Shown here piece after piece: positions 1 through 10,309 of a DNA stretch of 64,000 nt. How positions within the stretch are numbered: position 1 is the first letter of the stretch; each line of letters opens with the position of its first letter. The notes beneath the pieces are model-generated. The model ran no database searches. It was given only the letters and a program-made list of their open reading frames with translations, and was not told the DNA's origin. Source of the DNA: Leptodontidium sp. MPI-SDFR-AT-0119 (lineage: Eukaryota; Ascomycota; Leotiomycetes; Helotiales; Leptodontidiaceae); assembly GCA_020726505.1 (NCBI GenBank), contig JAHLEZ010000015.1, forward strand, positions 1,364,001 to 1,428,000. The letters run 5' to 3'. The translations under genes and the position numbers were made by a program.

Positions 1-1456
1 ATGTCGCTCTCAGCTGGGGGACAACCAAGCCGGCTGAAGCGCTACAAACGTGAGCCATCCAGGTTTGCTTCTTCCAAGACTAGATCTACCTCCGGTGCCA
101 AAAACTCTGCATGGGGAAGGAGGGGGTTTACAAGGCAGATTTCAGTTAGCTTTCGAGCGAGGATGATAACTGTGCTCATTTCGAAAGCGGCGCTGGTACT
201 ATGGAGTAACCAACCAACATAGAGGTCCTGGGAAAGGAAGGCTGCCTAAGAAGTGCAGTGTACCCCCCGGTCTAATTGCCTGACTCTGGCGATGATACAT
301 TTGCTGCTCTTACTTGCGGGACTTCGATTAACATTAAACTTGTTAGAGGACTTCGTTTCAATTTTCTCATGTCTTGACTAGACGATTAAATTCGAAAATC
401 AACGCTTGAAATATTAGAAAGAAATGTGCTGAAAGCACGCTAGAAATTAGCGACCAAGCCGAGAGAATCACGCCAATTTTGGTTCAATGTGTCAATACCG
501 AAGGTCCTGCTAAGAAAGGAGTGCTCAGTCTGTTGGACTTTTTGCATAATTTGCCTTAGTAATCATGCATTCTCCCTTTAGATGATGTGTGAAGACGTGT
601 TGGAAGTTGGTAGTTTTTCCACACTTACAGTGCTGCTAGCGCCAAAGTTGCTGAGAGTGCCAGGATTCTCCGGCTAAATTGTAATCAAAGAAGTGATAGA
701 AACAGAGCGCTCTAATTTCCAGTTGAAGCTTGCAATTCCCTGCTCGTGAAAGTAAACAAAACTTACGGTGTTCGAGGCTGAACTACATTTCTAGCTGAGG
801 TTCGTTGTAGTCTCATCAATCCGAAAAGTATTTAGGATGCGATAGGTAAGTTCACCATGCGATGTACACATTACCTTTGAAATGTTTTTTTGGGTACAAA
901 TAAGGTCATTGATGTCTAGGAGAGGGATTTTTTCTGGGATAAGATTATAATACCAAGACAAATTCTGAAGGCATTTGCAACCGAGTAGAAAAAGCGTCAA
1001 GATCAACTTGCGAAATGTAAACAAAAGAGTTATGAACGGTGAACCGGGAACTACCGACTAAGATAACCTTTCCATCAGAAGATTAAATTCTGCGAGTTAC
1101 AAAAGGCAAAATTAATGGCTAGAGGACGGTGAGGTTAGCGTTATAAGACTAACAATTTAGGAAGGAGAGATAAAGCATTGTAATAATATTTTAGTAGTGG
1201 ACTTGACCTGGCACCTTCCTTCAACTCATTGATTTCTAAGTGGGTGCGAAAGACCACCTGCTCCTTCTAAAAACAAACCACGAAACATTGAGCTTCGCCA
1301 AGCTCTTGCCTATTTGGCAAAATAGACTTATATTAGAGCAGAATAGTTTTCTAGATGTTTCTTTCATCTCCAACTCATCCTCTGCCGAACTTCAATTCCC
1401 AGTTTCCCGTCTCCCTCAAATACAACCCAGTGATAACCCGAGGCGACTCGGACAAC
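1..1456. other. Intergenic, no supported gene
   Basis: Only short reading frames without recognisable protein motifs occur here on either strand. Base composition looks ordinary for the window and there is no sign of the C-to-T decay seen at 7.5-17.6 kb. The last few hundred bases are presumably the promoter and 5' leader of the F-box-like gene that follows. Confidence 0.5.
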
Positions 1457-2386
1457 ATGTCTCCACGAACACTCCTGCTACGACTGCCGGTTGAGATAAG
1501 ACTGAAGATCTACCACGATGTTTTCTCATCAGTCTCTCTTACGTTCATGGAACCAAATTCCCCCGCCCCAGAAACCGACCTGAGCCAAACACCAAACGCT
1601 CTCAGCCTCCTCCTTGCCTGTCAACAAATACATAGCGAAACAAAACACGTTTGGCTGAACCGTGTCTCCTTCGAATTCCACAACCTAGAGATCATGATGA
1701 ACACCTTCTCCAAACTTCCAGATTCCATCCTCTCGCAGATCCGTCACGTTTTGCTAGCTAAAGCCTCGATCCTCATCCTTCCCACTTCGGATCTCCCATA
1801 TGGTCGGTTGTTTACTCTTGCTTCGATTTTCAAACTCTTGCCCACCATGTCTCTCGATGTCCTCACCGCGATTGGCATGTCCGACGGCGAGGATTCTTAC
1901 TTAACTTTGAACGATTTGGTCAAATATGGAACCGGTTGGAAGGAATTGCGCTTTGCTACTGCACAATCGTCTATGCTCGGGTTTGAGAATGGGGAACAGT
2001 CACAATCTTGGGTCCAGCGCATGCCTCAACCCGGTGCTTGGAAAGAAGAGATTCTATGTCGAGATGGCGTCGAGACAGGTCCTTCAGTGGAGATATATCG
2101 TTCTACAGAAGCGAACGGTGGTATTGCAGCGGTATTAGGCACTGCTACGCGTCGAACATTTGAGCAAGCTGAGCCGTATGATGTTACTCTTTTCGGAAAG
2201 GAGGAGGATTCACAATTGATGGCAGAAGGAGAAAAGGAAAAGGGCTTGTTGGTAGTAGTAAGGCGAGGAAAGGGGGTAAATTTCGCCCAAGACGGCGGTG
2301 CTCCTTATGAATCTCATGATGTCAGGAGTATTCCAGGTGGAGTGACGTGGTCGGATTTGAAGGACAAGTGTATTGACTACCTGTGA
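1457..2386 (+). CDS. F-box-like / DUF7730-type fungal protein
   Basis: A single-exon protein of 309 residues. Near the N terminus (residues about 5-20) it has the pattern LLRLPVEIRLKIYHDVF, typical of the first helices of degenerate F-box or DUF7730-type proteins that abound in filamentous ascomycetes. It is followed by the usual LLLACQQIHSE stretch (about residues 51-62), where such proteins describe 'lists of relatives' in multigene families. The frame is open further upstream to 1355, but I chose the ATG at 1457 because it puts the LPVEIR motif at the usual distance from the start. F-box proteins generally recruit substrates to SCF ubiquitin ligases; whether this shortened type does so is unknown. 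The C-terminal half is rich in charged residues and has no domain I recognise. Confidence 0.7.
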   Translation: MSPRTLLLRLPVEIRLKIYHDVFSSVSLTFMEPNSPAPETDLSQTPNALSLLLACQQIHSETKHVWLNRVSFEFHNLEIMMNTFSKLPDSILSQIRHVLLAKASILILPTSDLPYGRLFTLASIFKLLPTMSLDVLTAIGMSDGEDSYLTLNDLVKYGTGWKELRFATAQSSMLGFENGEQSQSWVQRMPQPGAWKEEILCRDGVETGPSVEIYRSTEANGGIAAVLGTATRRTFEQAEPYDVTLFGKEEDSQLMAEGEKEKGLLVVVRRGKGVNFAQDGGAPYESHDVRSIPGGVTWSDLKDKCIDYL

Positions 2387-2590
2387 GATGGACGAACCGG
2401 CTCTTAGTGCGGTGATGGGCAGAAACATAATTCGAGGTGCACACGATACTGGTACTGTATACTATGATATGGATTCTGAAGGAATGCATTGTTGAGCTCA
2501 CAGTTCATACGACGTCGAAATTCACCTAATACAATATACTACCTCTCTGCGTCTAACTCGATGATCGGCACAGTTCCAATCCTCCATAAT

Positions 2591-4539
2591 CTAAACATCC
2601 GTCTTGCCTTCTACCTGGGTTACACTAATACCAGATTCCGACTTCTCGCCATCCTCAGTGCCACGAGAATAATGAACGGTTGGCACAAAACCCGCAGAGT
2701 TTCTGGCGCTGCTGACAGTATCATACAGCCTGGAATTGGTCAGCATTGAATCCCAAAAGTAGCAAGTGCCTCAGAACAATATGTCTGGGTAGCTCGTTTC
2801 GGTAAAGAGCATCAGGAGAGGGGAATTGAGAACTTACTCATCAACTTGCTCTAAGGTCATATTCTTGGTCTCGTAGACGAAGAAATATACGAAGAGCGCA
2901 CAGACAAAACAACAAGTTCCCCAGACGAAGAACACTTTTGCACCAAGACCAGCATTACCCGGTCCCTTGTCGACAAGATAAGGAGTTGCATAAGCAATTG
3001 CCCAATTGAGTAACCAATTGCTGGCAATAGAAAGCGCAACGGATTTGGCGCGGAGACGGAGTGGGAAAATCTCCCCCTGAAAGTTGGCTCCGTTAGCGAT
3101 GAGTTAGCCGAGAGTATGTGTGTGGACGACTTACCACGACGACCCAACCAACCGGGCCCCAAGAACAGGCAAAGAAGAATATGTAGAAGCAGACAAATGC
3201 GATGAGGACTTTGTTTGCAACTTCTGATTCTGCTGTGACACCGACGATAGCTACGATGAATTCGCAGAAACACATACCAACTGCTCCGAACAGGAGCAAG
3301 GGACGACGTCCCCACTTTTCAACAAGGACTTGCCCAGGGATGGTAGAGAAGACATTGACTAAGTTCGTGATGAGCGAGATAGTGAATGGGTTGGAGATGC
3401 CGCTATTCTTGAAGAATTGGGTCCCGAAGTAGAATATGAAGTTGATCCCCGTGAGTTGAGAAAGAGCCATGATGGCACATCCAGTGAACAGACGTTTGCG
3501 TTGCGATCCTCCCTTCGAGAAACATTGCAACCAGGATGAAGAGCCGAGTGTGAGTTCGTATTGATGATTCGCGATGATCTCGTTGAGCTCATTGCGGAGG
3601 GTTGGTGAAGTGATGGGAAGGCGGCGAAGACGACCAAGAGAGGCGAGAGCCTTTGCCTCATTACCCTTCTTAACATAGTAACGAGGTGTTTCTGGTAGAT
3701 ATAGAAGCCCTCCAGCAAGTATGAGAGCCCACAACGCTTGAATTGCCACCGGGATGCGGTAGCTGCCACTGTCATTCCGATTCTGAGTTGCGTTGTTGAC
3801 GATGGCGGCGAGGAGAAGCCCGGTTGTCAATGCAAGTTGGTAGCTACTTGTTGTCAGAACAACTTCATGTGATGATTGATTTTAAACATTAACGTAGAAA
3901 TTAAAGTCCCCCGGATCCATTTTGGTGCAGATTCAGATTGATAAAGAGGGATGAGAACCGATACCACACCTGACCGAGATTTCAGTCAGCATGAGCCGGG
4001 GAGCAGTGATTGCGTTATCATCCAGGGAGAGAACTTACCAACTCCTGCACCAGCTATTGTTCTTCCGGCAACGAAAAGTGGGATTGCCGTGGCGATTGTT
4101 TGGAGAACGACACCGATGTTGAACACAACACATGCAACTGCGGATTGTCAGAGTGAGATCGAGACTTCAGAACTTTGCCATACCAATAAGTCCCATCTTC
4201 CTGCCGATTCGGTCTCCAATTGAAGCTCCGAAGAGTGCACCAACAAGTGTGCCAACTGAGAGCATGGACACAATCAGGGCTTGTTGACTCGATGTTACGT
4301 ATTTTGCCCCAACGGCGTTCGTTGTCGTTGCAAAAAGTTGGATCCAGTAGTCTGCAAGAGAAAGGAGTAAGCCAAAAATTCTCCTCTAGATGTGATTAAA
4401 GCATACCCATAGCGAGGATACCACCTATGGTTCCAGTGTCATAACCAAAGAGAATACCACCGAATGCAATGAAAGCACCCATGAAAATTGCCGGGAGGGC
4501 TGACCCTTCGGCCTCGTGATGCATCTTGAAGAAGCCCAT
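2591..4539 (-). CDS. MFS sugar transporter (hexose transporter / RCO3-like)
   Basis: A twelve-helix sugar porter of the major facilitator superfamily, expected in the plasma membrane. By hand I assemble seven exons (4407-4539, 4184-4351, 4039-4137, about 3909-3969, about 3135-3842, about 2841-3078, 2591-2734). Visible family signatures are GYDTGTIGG in helix 1, GDRIGRKMG in the loop between helices 2 and 3, a PLYQSESAPKWIRG motif after helix 4, LPETPRYYVKKG before the central loop, QLTGINFIFYFGTQFF in helix 7, EKWGRRPLL after helix 8, PLRLRAKS, and VYETKNMTLEQVDELY at the end. Wording such as QNRNDSGSYRIP resembles the RCO-3/high-affinity glucose transporter group, but the substrate could also be a pentose or quinate. 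The C-terminal cytoplasmic tail continues into a last exon, which is why the stop is at 2591 rather than at the in-frame TAA that follows VDE. Confidence 0.85.
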
Positions 4540-5271
4540 GGTTGAAGTATTGGATGAAAAAGTTCGAAAATTCTACCTAACTTGTGTAGAATATGCTTTC
4601 GATCTGCAGATGATAAGGTCACTATGAAGGGGGCGTACCCTCTCATCTTTATAGACTTTTGGTGCTTGATGGATAGGGAGCTTCATGGCCATGGGTACGG
4701 CATTGATCCAGATATGGACTTGGGGAAATGCGGAGAAACAATCCCAATAGTACCAAGTCCCCAGAATTCCGACACTTGACTCGAATTACAGGGTCTGGGG
4801 GTGCGGAGAGCACTTGCAGATGCGGTGTGTTGACATGTGTGATTTGTCGAAACACCTTCCCCAGTTCCCCAGATCTCGCCCGCTTTCCAACCCAAAGAGG
4901 AAACTGCGACAAACTCCGCTTGAAAGTGGCTTTTTCGACACAAGATTATGGGCATCGATTCTCATCGGAGTAGATACATCGGGCATAGTCCCGAACAACT
5001 CATGGGGGCAGCTAGTCAGGCTTCTCTGGCTGGCATGGAGTCCTGGGAGCTGGAGTCGTCCCTCCGCATGCCCCCATCTTCCGAGGCAAGAAGAACACGG
5101 CAAATCTCAAAATAGTAATTTTCACAAGTATTTCTCATGTTGCAGCAGGTAAAATATTGACTATGTATTTTCGCATCCTGGTCGGACTCATTTGATCGCT
5201 AAATATGATTGCCAACAACAAAGAAAGATACACCATAAGCAGGCCCCTTATTTTACATCAAATTTCAATTC
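4540..5271. other. Intergenic, promoter side of the sugar transporter
   Basis: Several overlapping frames of 60-110 codons exist on both strands, which is typical of GC-balanced non-coding DNA. None shows a domain or a consistent exon structure. The stretch presumably contains the sugar transporter promoter (leftward) and the 3' end region of the DUF1479 gene. Confidence 0.45.
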
Positions 5272-6905
5272 TCATGCAAATCCCAAGAGCTGGTTCGCCC
5301 GCTGAATCATTTTTTCCGCACCAGGCAGTTTGTCCGCCTCCGATTTCCTCAGTTTTGACAAGCCCATGGAGCTCAAACCAAGCTCATTGGCTTCGCTAGT
5401 TACCGATTCCGTAGTCGCTCTGCCAATGTGTTCTGACTCTCCTTTCCCTCCTGGGAAATCAGGAGCCGGCACCCCGGCTGCGAAAGTCTCTCGCTGTTGT
5501 GCCAAGTACTTCGCGTTTAATTCTGTGGCTGGGCATACTGGGATATACATCACACTTGAATCTGTTTTGCCCGTGTGCACTTGGTCAACTGCATGAATTG
5601 CTGTAGAAAGTAGACATTAGCTTTGGATGGCTTCTGAGGATGAGGAATGGCTTACTATCGCAATGCCATACGACGAAATCGCCAGGCTTGATTCTAGGTA
5701 CATGGACCATGCTGTCCTTCAAGTTAAGATGCGGATGTAAGACATCATTGAACTCTTGACTGGAGCCGGGATTGGCACCATGGAGAGCTGAATCCATCTC
5801 GCCAGCAGTCTTGAGCTTCCAGTTTTCCGAACTCAGATATTGTGACGAGTCCCCAGACGCGAAGCCTCCTTGCGATCGTGCAGGGTCGAAGAATGGTCGG
5901 AGAAGGAAATATGCCGTTGCGAGCTGCAAAAGCGGGTTGACCAGGAGTGTTCCTTCTCGCGGAGATGTGTGAGAAAGTCCCAGCCAGCCTTGGAACATTC
6001 TGAACATAGAGCAGCCGCCTGGGCCTTGGTACAGATCAGTAACTGCAGGGATCCGCGAGCTAGACTCCCATGGATCGTACTCTTCCCATCGACCTTGGAA
6101 GACTTTGTCGTAGACACCACCTAGACCATACCCAGTAGGTTCCCAACGTTCCACACTTCCTCCATCAACGTGTGGTCCTAGTGCGAATTGGTTGTCGCCT
6201 GGCTGTCGGATCCGAATTCGATCAGCGTATGCGAGAGGTAAAGAAGTCGAGATAAGAGCATCCTGGTCGTTTGAATGCCACAAATTCATGAGCGAAGTCT
6301 GTGTTAAAATTACGTTAGGATGGAGTCTGGCTTTCATCTGTGGTGAAGACCAATACAGCTCAAAAATTTGAGGGTTGTCGCTCGGAAATGCTGTGACACA
6401 AAACATTAGACAGATTTTTGGTCAATTGATATTCTGTGATGAACACACCTTTGGTCGAAGGATTCAGCTTGACATATTCTTCAACTTGAGCCTTGTAACC
6501 CCGAGCTTCATTCTCTGGGACGACTCTTTTGATGACTGCCACTCCCCGCTTCTTGATCTCGCTGATGAAGTCTGACGGAGCGTTCTTCAAATCCTCGAAT
6601 TCAATTTGCGGGATAATATCCGGGCCTCGTTGTTTTACGATTTCGTTTTCAGTTGCCAGTTGCTTCAAAAGCCGTTGCCAACTTTCAGTCAACCGTTCTT
6701 CGTTCCCTTGAATCAATTGACGTTTGATCTCGGTAAAGCGTTCAGGTAGAGGCTCCATGACAACTCCCGAGAGGGAAGGAAACACAGCAGATATGTCACC
6801 CTCTGCTTTTGAGTGTGAAACCGACTGGCTGGAAACATATCGGAGAAGTCTTGGTGATCGGGAGAGCAGACTCGACCTTAGAGAGGACTTTGTTGTGCAA
6901 AACAT
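5272..6905 (-). CDS. DUF1479 / Gig2-like (YbiU-type) protein, probably mitochondrial
   Basis: Three exons (6449-6905, 5656-6390, 5272-5600) give a protein of about 505 residues. The family is DUF1479 (Gig2-like), whose bacterial member is YbiU and which has a jelly-roll fold resembling iron/2-oxoglutarate oxygenases; the reaction is not established. Landmarks are FEDLKNAP near residue 95, a GVAVIKRVVPENEA segment, LWHSNDQDALISTSLPLAYADR, GPHVDGGSVERWEP with a candidate metal-binding H-x-D pair, and PGDFVVWHCDTIHAVDQ with a second histidine pair across the last intron. The first 30 residues after the chosen ATG (MFCTTKSSLRSSLLSRSPRL) are rich in Arg and Ser and lack acids, resembling a mitochondrial presequence; an in-frame ATG lies upstream at 7007. 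It sits directly beside the transposon island but shows no decay itself. Confidence 0.8.
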
Positions 6906-7534
6906 GATGAGGTTATTTCTGGTACTTTCGGACGTGTAAAAGGAAATGAAGGAATGCCGTAGAGCCCAGCGGGCACAGTTTGGAAGCTTCTTTATAGCAA
7001 ACGGCACCGAAAGAAAGGGCTATCCTGCGGAGACCCCAAAAATGAATATTTCAACGTCCTTGAGCTATTCCTTGAAGGAAAGACCGAATGGTGGGCGAAG
7101 ATGGCGGAGGACCCCGCATCGGCATTACCGGATTAGGTGCCTCCGATCCGCAGTGGCGATATCAAGCTTATGGACGAACTAGCTTTGCCTAGCAGAATTG
7201 GAGTGGTCTGCATCCAGAGCTATTTGCTACAGAGGGTGGTTGGGGCAGGTTCCAACTTCTGTCTTGTGGAGATGCTTTCATGATTCATCAGAGCACAAGG
7301 ACTTCGACGAATCTGGAAATGTGTAAACAAAGCGATAGCTGATAAGCGAGCAATTGGCATCTGATGATCGAAAATTAAAGACCCCCAAAGATATGATACT
7401 GGGAGACCAATGCACCGTATTGTGTTGTAATCACAAGACAAGCATGAGAATATCAGAACGAAGAATGTTGTCTCTCAATTTTTGGGCGCGGTGAGGGCCA
7501 GCCTCCCCTCTCGGTTCGAGAAGCGAGATGAGTA
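6906..7534. other. Upstream region of the DUF1479 gene, up to the transposon edge
   Basis: Holds the leftward promoter of the DUF1479 gene. The final bases before 7535 end in TA, the target dinucleotide of the outer transposon. No gene seen. Confidence 0.45.
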
Positions 7535-7589
7535 CAGTTATTTGTATAACGTGTGTTAGTAAGCGATTTTAACCGACCCCACCACTTTT
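7535..7589. repeat. Left terminal inverted repeat of the outer transposon
   Basis: A 55-bp repeat beginning CAGTTATTTG and ending CCACTTTT. It matches the reverse complement of 17574-17628 with three mismatches (repeat positions 11, 40 and 49), all transitions, as RIP would produce. Confidence 0.93.
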
Positions 7590-7689
7590 TCGCATCTACC
7601 CCTCCCCTAGCCCCCTTCTATATAACACTTACCTTTGATATCTCTATAACAATACTACTAAATCGCTTGAAATTTAGTATACTTGTAGT

Positions 7690-9604
7690 TGTATATAGAG
7701 CTATCACGATTCTCTAAGCGCGTATAAGGGCTAGCGCTAGATAGCTCACAAAATTCGAAACGGCAGCTAAAACTAAACACTAACTCCCTCCCGGCATTTG
7801 AGGAACTCTATAGTACTTAGACACGCTAAATAGCCCCTATAAAACGTCGTAGAGCGAAGACGACTAAATCTAACTGTAAAGAGTAAGTTCCCGACCTTAC
7901 GACTTCTTCCCCTTAAGCTTAATACTAAAAAACTAATATAAGGGGGCTAGATTATAAGGTAGTAAATGTGACTTCTTCTCCTGTACAAATTCGTATACTT
8001 ATAACTGCCCCTATAAAGAAACGCCTAGTCTTCGATCCTAAGGTGTTAATCGATAAGGAACTATAAAACGTTAGCTTTAATATATAGCTAATTATTAATA
8101 AGAGTAAATAACATGCGATTATAAAGAATTGGGATATAAACTCTGTCTCTAATCGAATCACCTACAAACGATTGTGTGAGGTTATATAGAGAATAGGGGT
8201 AAAGCTATAGATTAAACGATAGAGCTTATTGCCTTCTAAAAAACTAATTAGATAAGTATTTGAGCTACTATTTAGTAATCTAAAGGCCTTAACGTTAACC
8301 CTCGATGTGAGAGATTAAGAGACATTCGACGATACTATAGTTCCCCTTAAAATATATAAGTATAAGAAGATATCGTTAGTTAATGAGATCACAGTTAATA
8401 CGTATTATAAAACCCTAAAAGAGATAAAAGTATTAGGTTTTAGTGATAAGAGATTTATAGGCTAAGAGAAGAGGAAATCTAAGGGCAAATCTAAAGCAGA
8501 CAAAGCCTAGGATACTGTGAGACTTACTCCTTTAGGCTAGGAAAATAGTGAAATCAATGCCCTAAATAGTGATCCCTTTTTAGAAGGTCTTATAGGCGAC
8601 GAAGATACGGAACTAAGAACTAGTCTTATACTTAAGGATTCCGTGACTTAGTATATATTAAATATTAAACGCTAAAAGGAAAAGGAGTATTTACTAGGAG
8701 AAGTGACTCGTGTAAAGATCTTTTATATTAATAACTATATAGAACGCTTATATAATAATAAGAAAAAGTATTACTACGTTATAAAAAGGGCAGGAACACA
8801 CTACGCTATTAATTAGAAACGATAGTAAGAGTAGGCGGCTATGATTAACGTTAAAGCTCTAAGAGTTATAAAAACTTAACCGCCGGCAGAATAACTAGTC
8901 GACTTCGCTAAAAGTGCTTTCTAAACTAACTATAAGCTAAAGCTTACTAGCGCGAGGAAAGTAGATTAAACTATAGTAGAAACTATAGTTAAAGTTAATG
9001 AGAGCTCCTCCTCGATTAAGAAGTTAACTTAACTTTTATTATTATAGATAGTTTAAAACATAATAAATTAAGTGTTAACTATTATAGTTAATTCAATTAT
9101 ATTTAGTACTCTCGGACTATTTATAGTATTAGAATCTTAGTATCTTAGGTAATTAAATAAGCCTTAAATACATACAAATCTATCGCAAAATCTGGCTCTT
9201 AGATTATCTAGGCATACTTTTATCCCTCTACTTTCGTCGCCTCTCAAACTATTAGACGATAATAAGAATAAAGTAAAGTTAATAGGCTAATAAATAGTTC
9301 AAAAAGAGAAGAATTCGAAGAGGAGAGAGTAGTTAAGAAGAGGTTTTGAGCTTATAGAAGAGGCCTTTGTTATAGATGTAAGTTAATTAAGAGATGTCCC
9401 CTTTATTACCTCTCTTAATATTCCGGTTAATATTACCTATTATATTAACGACTACGTCTCTTAATTTAAGAAGGTCTATAAAGAGAATAGACACACTGCC
9501 GTTGATCTTATTAACTTTAGTAGTAGCGCTGTAAGGAGATAAAATATACTAAGTGTAGGGTTAAGTGAGGATACTAACGACCCCGACTTTTTTATAAATT
9601 ACTG
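7690..9604 (+). pseudogene. Second, unidentified reading frame of the outer transposon, broken by RIP-type stops
   Basis: One plus-strand frame can be followed without a frameshift from about 7690 to a TGA at 9602-9604, some 640 codons. All internal stops are TAA or TAG and none is TGA. That is what conversion of CAA/CAG (or TGG) codons by CpA-to-TpA mutation on either strand would give. Between the stops the translation looks protein-like, with stretches such as TYKRLCEVI (about 8160), VRLTPLG (about 8520), KRAGTHYAIN (about 8790) and KVYKENRHTAVDLINFSS (about 9465-9520). The frame is lysine-rich and has a basic segment KRKSKGKSKADKA near 8470-8510. I do not recognise the family; there is no visible DDE, zinc-knuckle, reverse transcriptase or helicase motif. 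It converges tail-to-tail with the transposase. No start codon can be chosen because ATG may have become ATA. Confidence 0.55.
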
Positions 9605-9849
9605 AGTTTTTTTTAGGCAAGTAATAATTAATAAGTAATACTTATATCTAAGATATCTTGTTTCTCTTGTTTTTATAGTTAATTACGTTAATTTTATATA
9701 TTATATTATACTCGAGATACCCCTCCCCCGTATTTTATATTATACCTTTACTTTCACTTAGTATTACTTAATTAGGAAATCATTATTAGATTAATAGATG
9801 TTTACTTTCTTTGTATTTCTTACTGTAATTACTATAGAATAGTATATGT

Positions 9850-9978
9850 TTAAGTCATCTTACAATTCCTGAAATACGCTCTCGCTCTCTGTGTAGCCTT
9901 TAGACTAGTTCCCGACTCTCTTATAGTAAATTCAAGGAAAGACTAGTAGGATACGTGGTTTTTACGCTCTCTATAGTA
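9850..9978 (-). pseudogene. Transposase, C-terminal fragment (separated by the gypsy insertion)
   Basis: This is the continuation of the minus-strand transposase on the left side of the retrotransposon. It reads through LEFTIRES and a RARAYFRNCKM segment, the usual alpha-helical tail that follows the catalytic domain in fungal DDE_3 transposases, to a TAA at 9850-9852. The stop may be native or created by mutation. Joining it to 16577 across the GTTCT duplication is implied by the insertion structure. Confidence 0.6.
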
Positions 9979-9983
9979 GTTCT

Positions 9984-10285
9984 TGTTACGGCTAGCCAGA
10001 GGTTGATACGGCGAGTTGACTCAAGCTTTGTATTTGGGCCTAAGGCTACGCTTAGAATCGAGAAGAAAAGACAAGGAGGAAAGGAGAGCTCTCCGTAAGG
10101 GGGAGCTCGAGTATAAATACATAAAGGGCCCTCTTAATAGGGCCTAGCGTAGTCGAGTGCTATTCACGTCAACATGTCGTAGGCTCGCCTTCTAGTCTTC
10201 CTTATTAGGCTTAGCGCCGTCGCATAGCCAGCGATGCTACGAGCCTATGTCGGTTAGAATACGAGGCGTATTGTAGGTCGTAATA
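9984..10285 (-). repeat. LTR of the gypsy element (left copy; 3' LTR in coding direction)
   Basis: 302 bp; direct repeat of 16270-16571. It ends TAATA where the partner ends TAACA, so the canonical terminal CA has become TA, a CpA-to-TpA change. It also contains the sequence TATAAATA near 10113 on the plus strand. Confidence 0.95.
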
Positions 10286-10288
10286 TTA

Positions 10289-10300
10289 CCCCCCTCTCCT
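10289..10300 (-). other. Polypurine tract of the gypsy element
   Basis: On the minus strand this reads AGGAGAGGGGGG, three bases before the 3' LTR in the coding direction. It is the expected plus-strand primer position and independently confirms that the element runs leftward. Confidence 0.8.
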
Positions 10301-10309
10301 AAAAAACTG

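Noticed and set aside
1..222. Open plus-strand frame at the left edge, and a 45-codon minus-strand frame across it
   Set aside because: No motif, no splice signal and no way to see the left flank; could be chance.
9984..10285. TATAAATA in the LTR as the retrotransposon promoter
   Set aside because: It is on the plus strand, while gag-pol runs on the minus strand, so it is in the wrong orientation for the element's own promoter.
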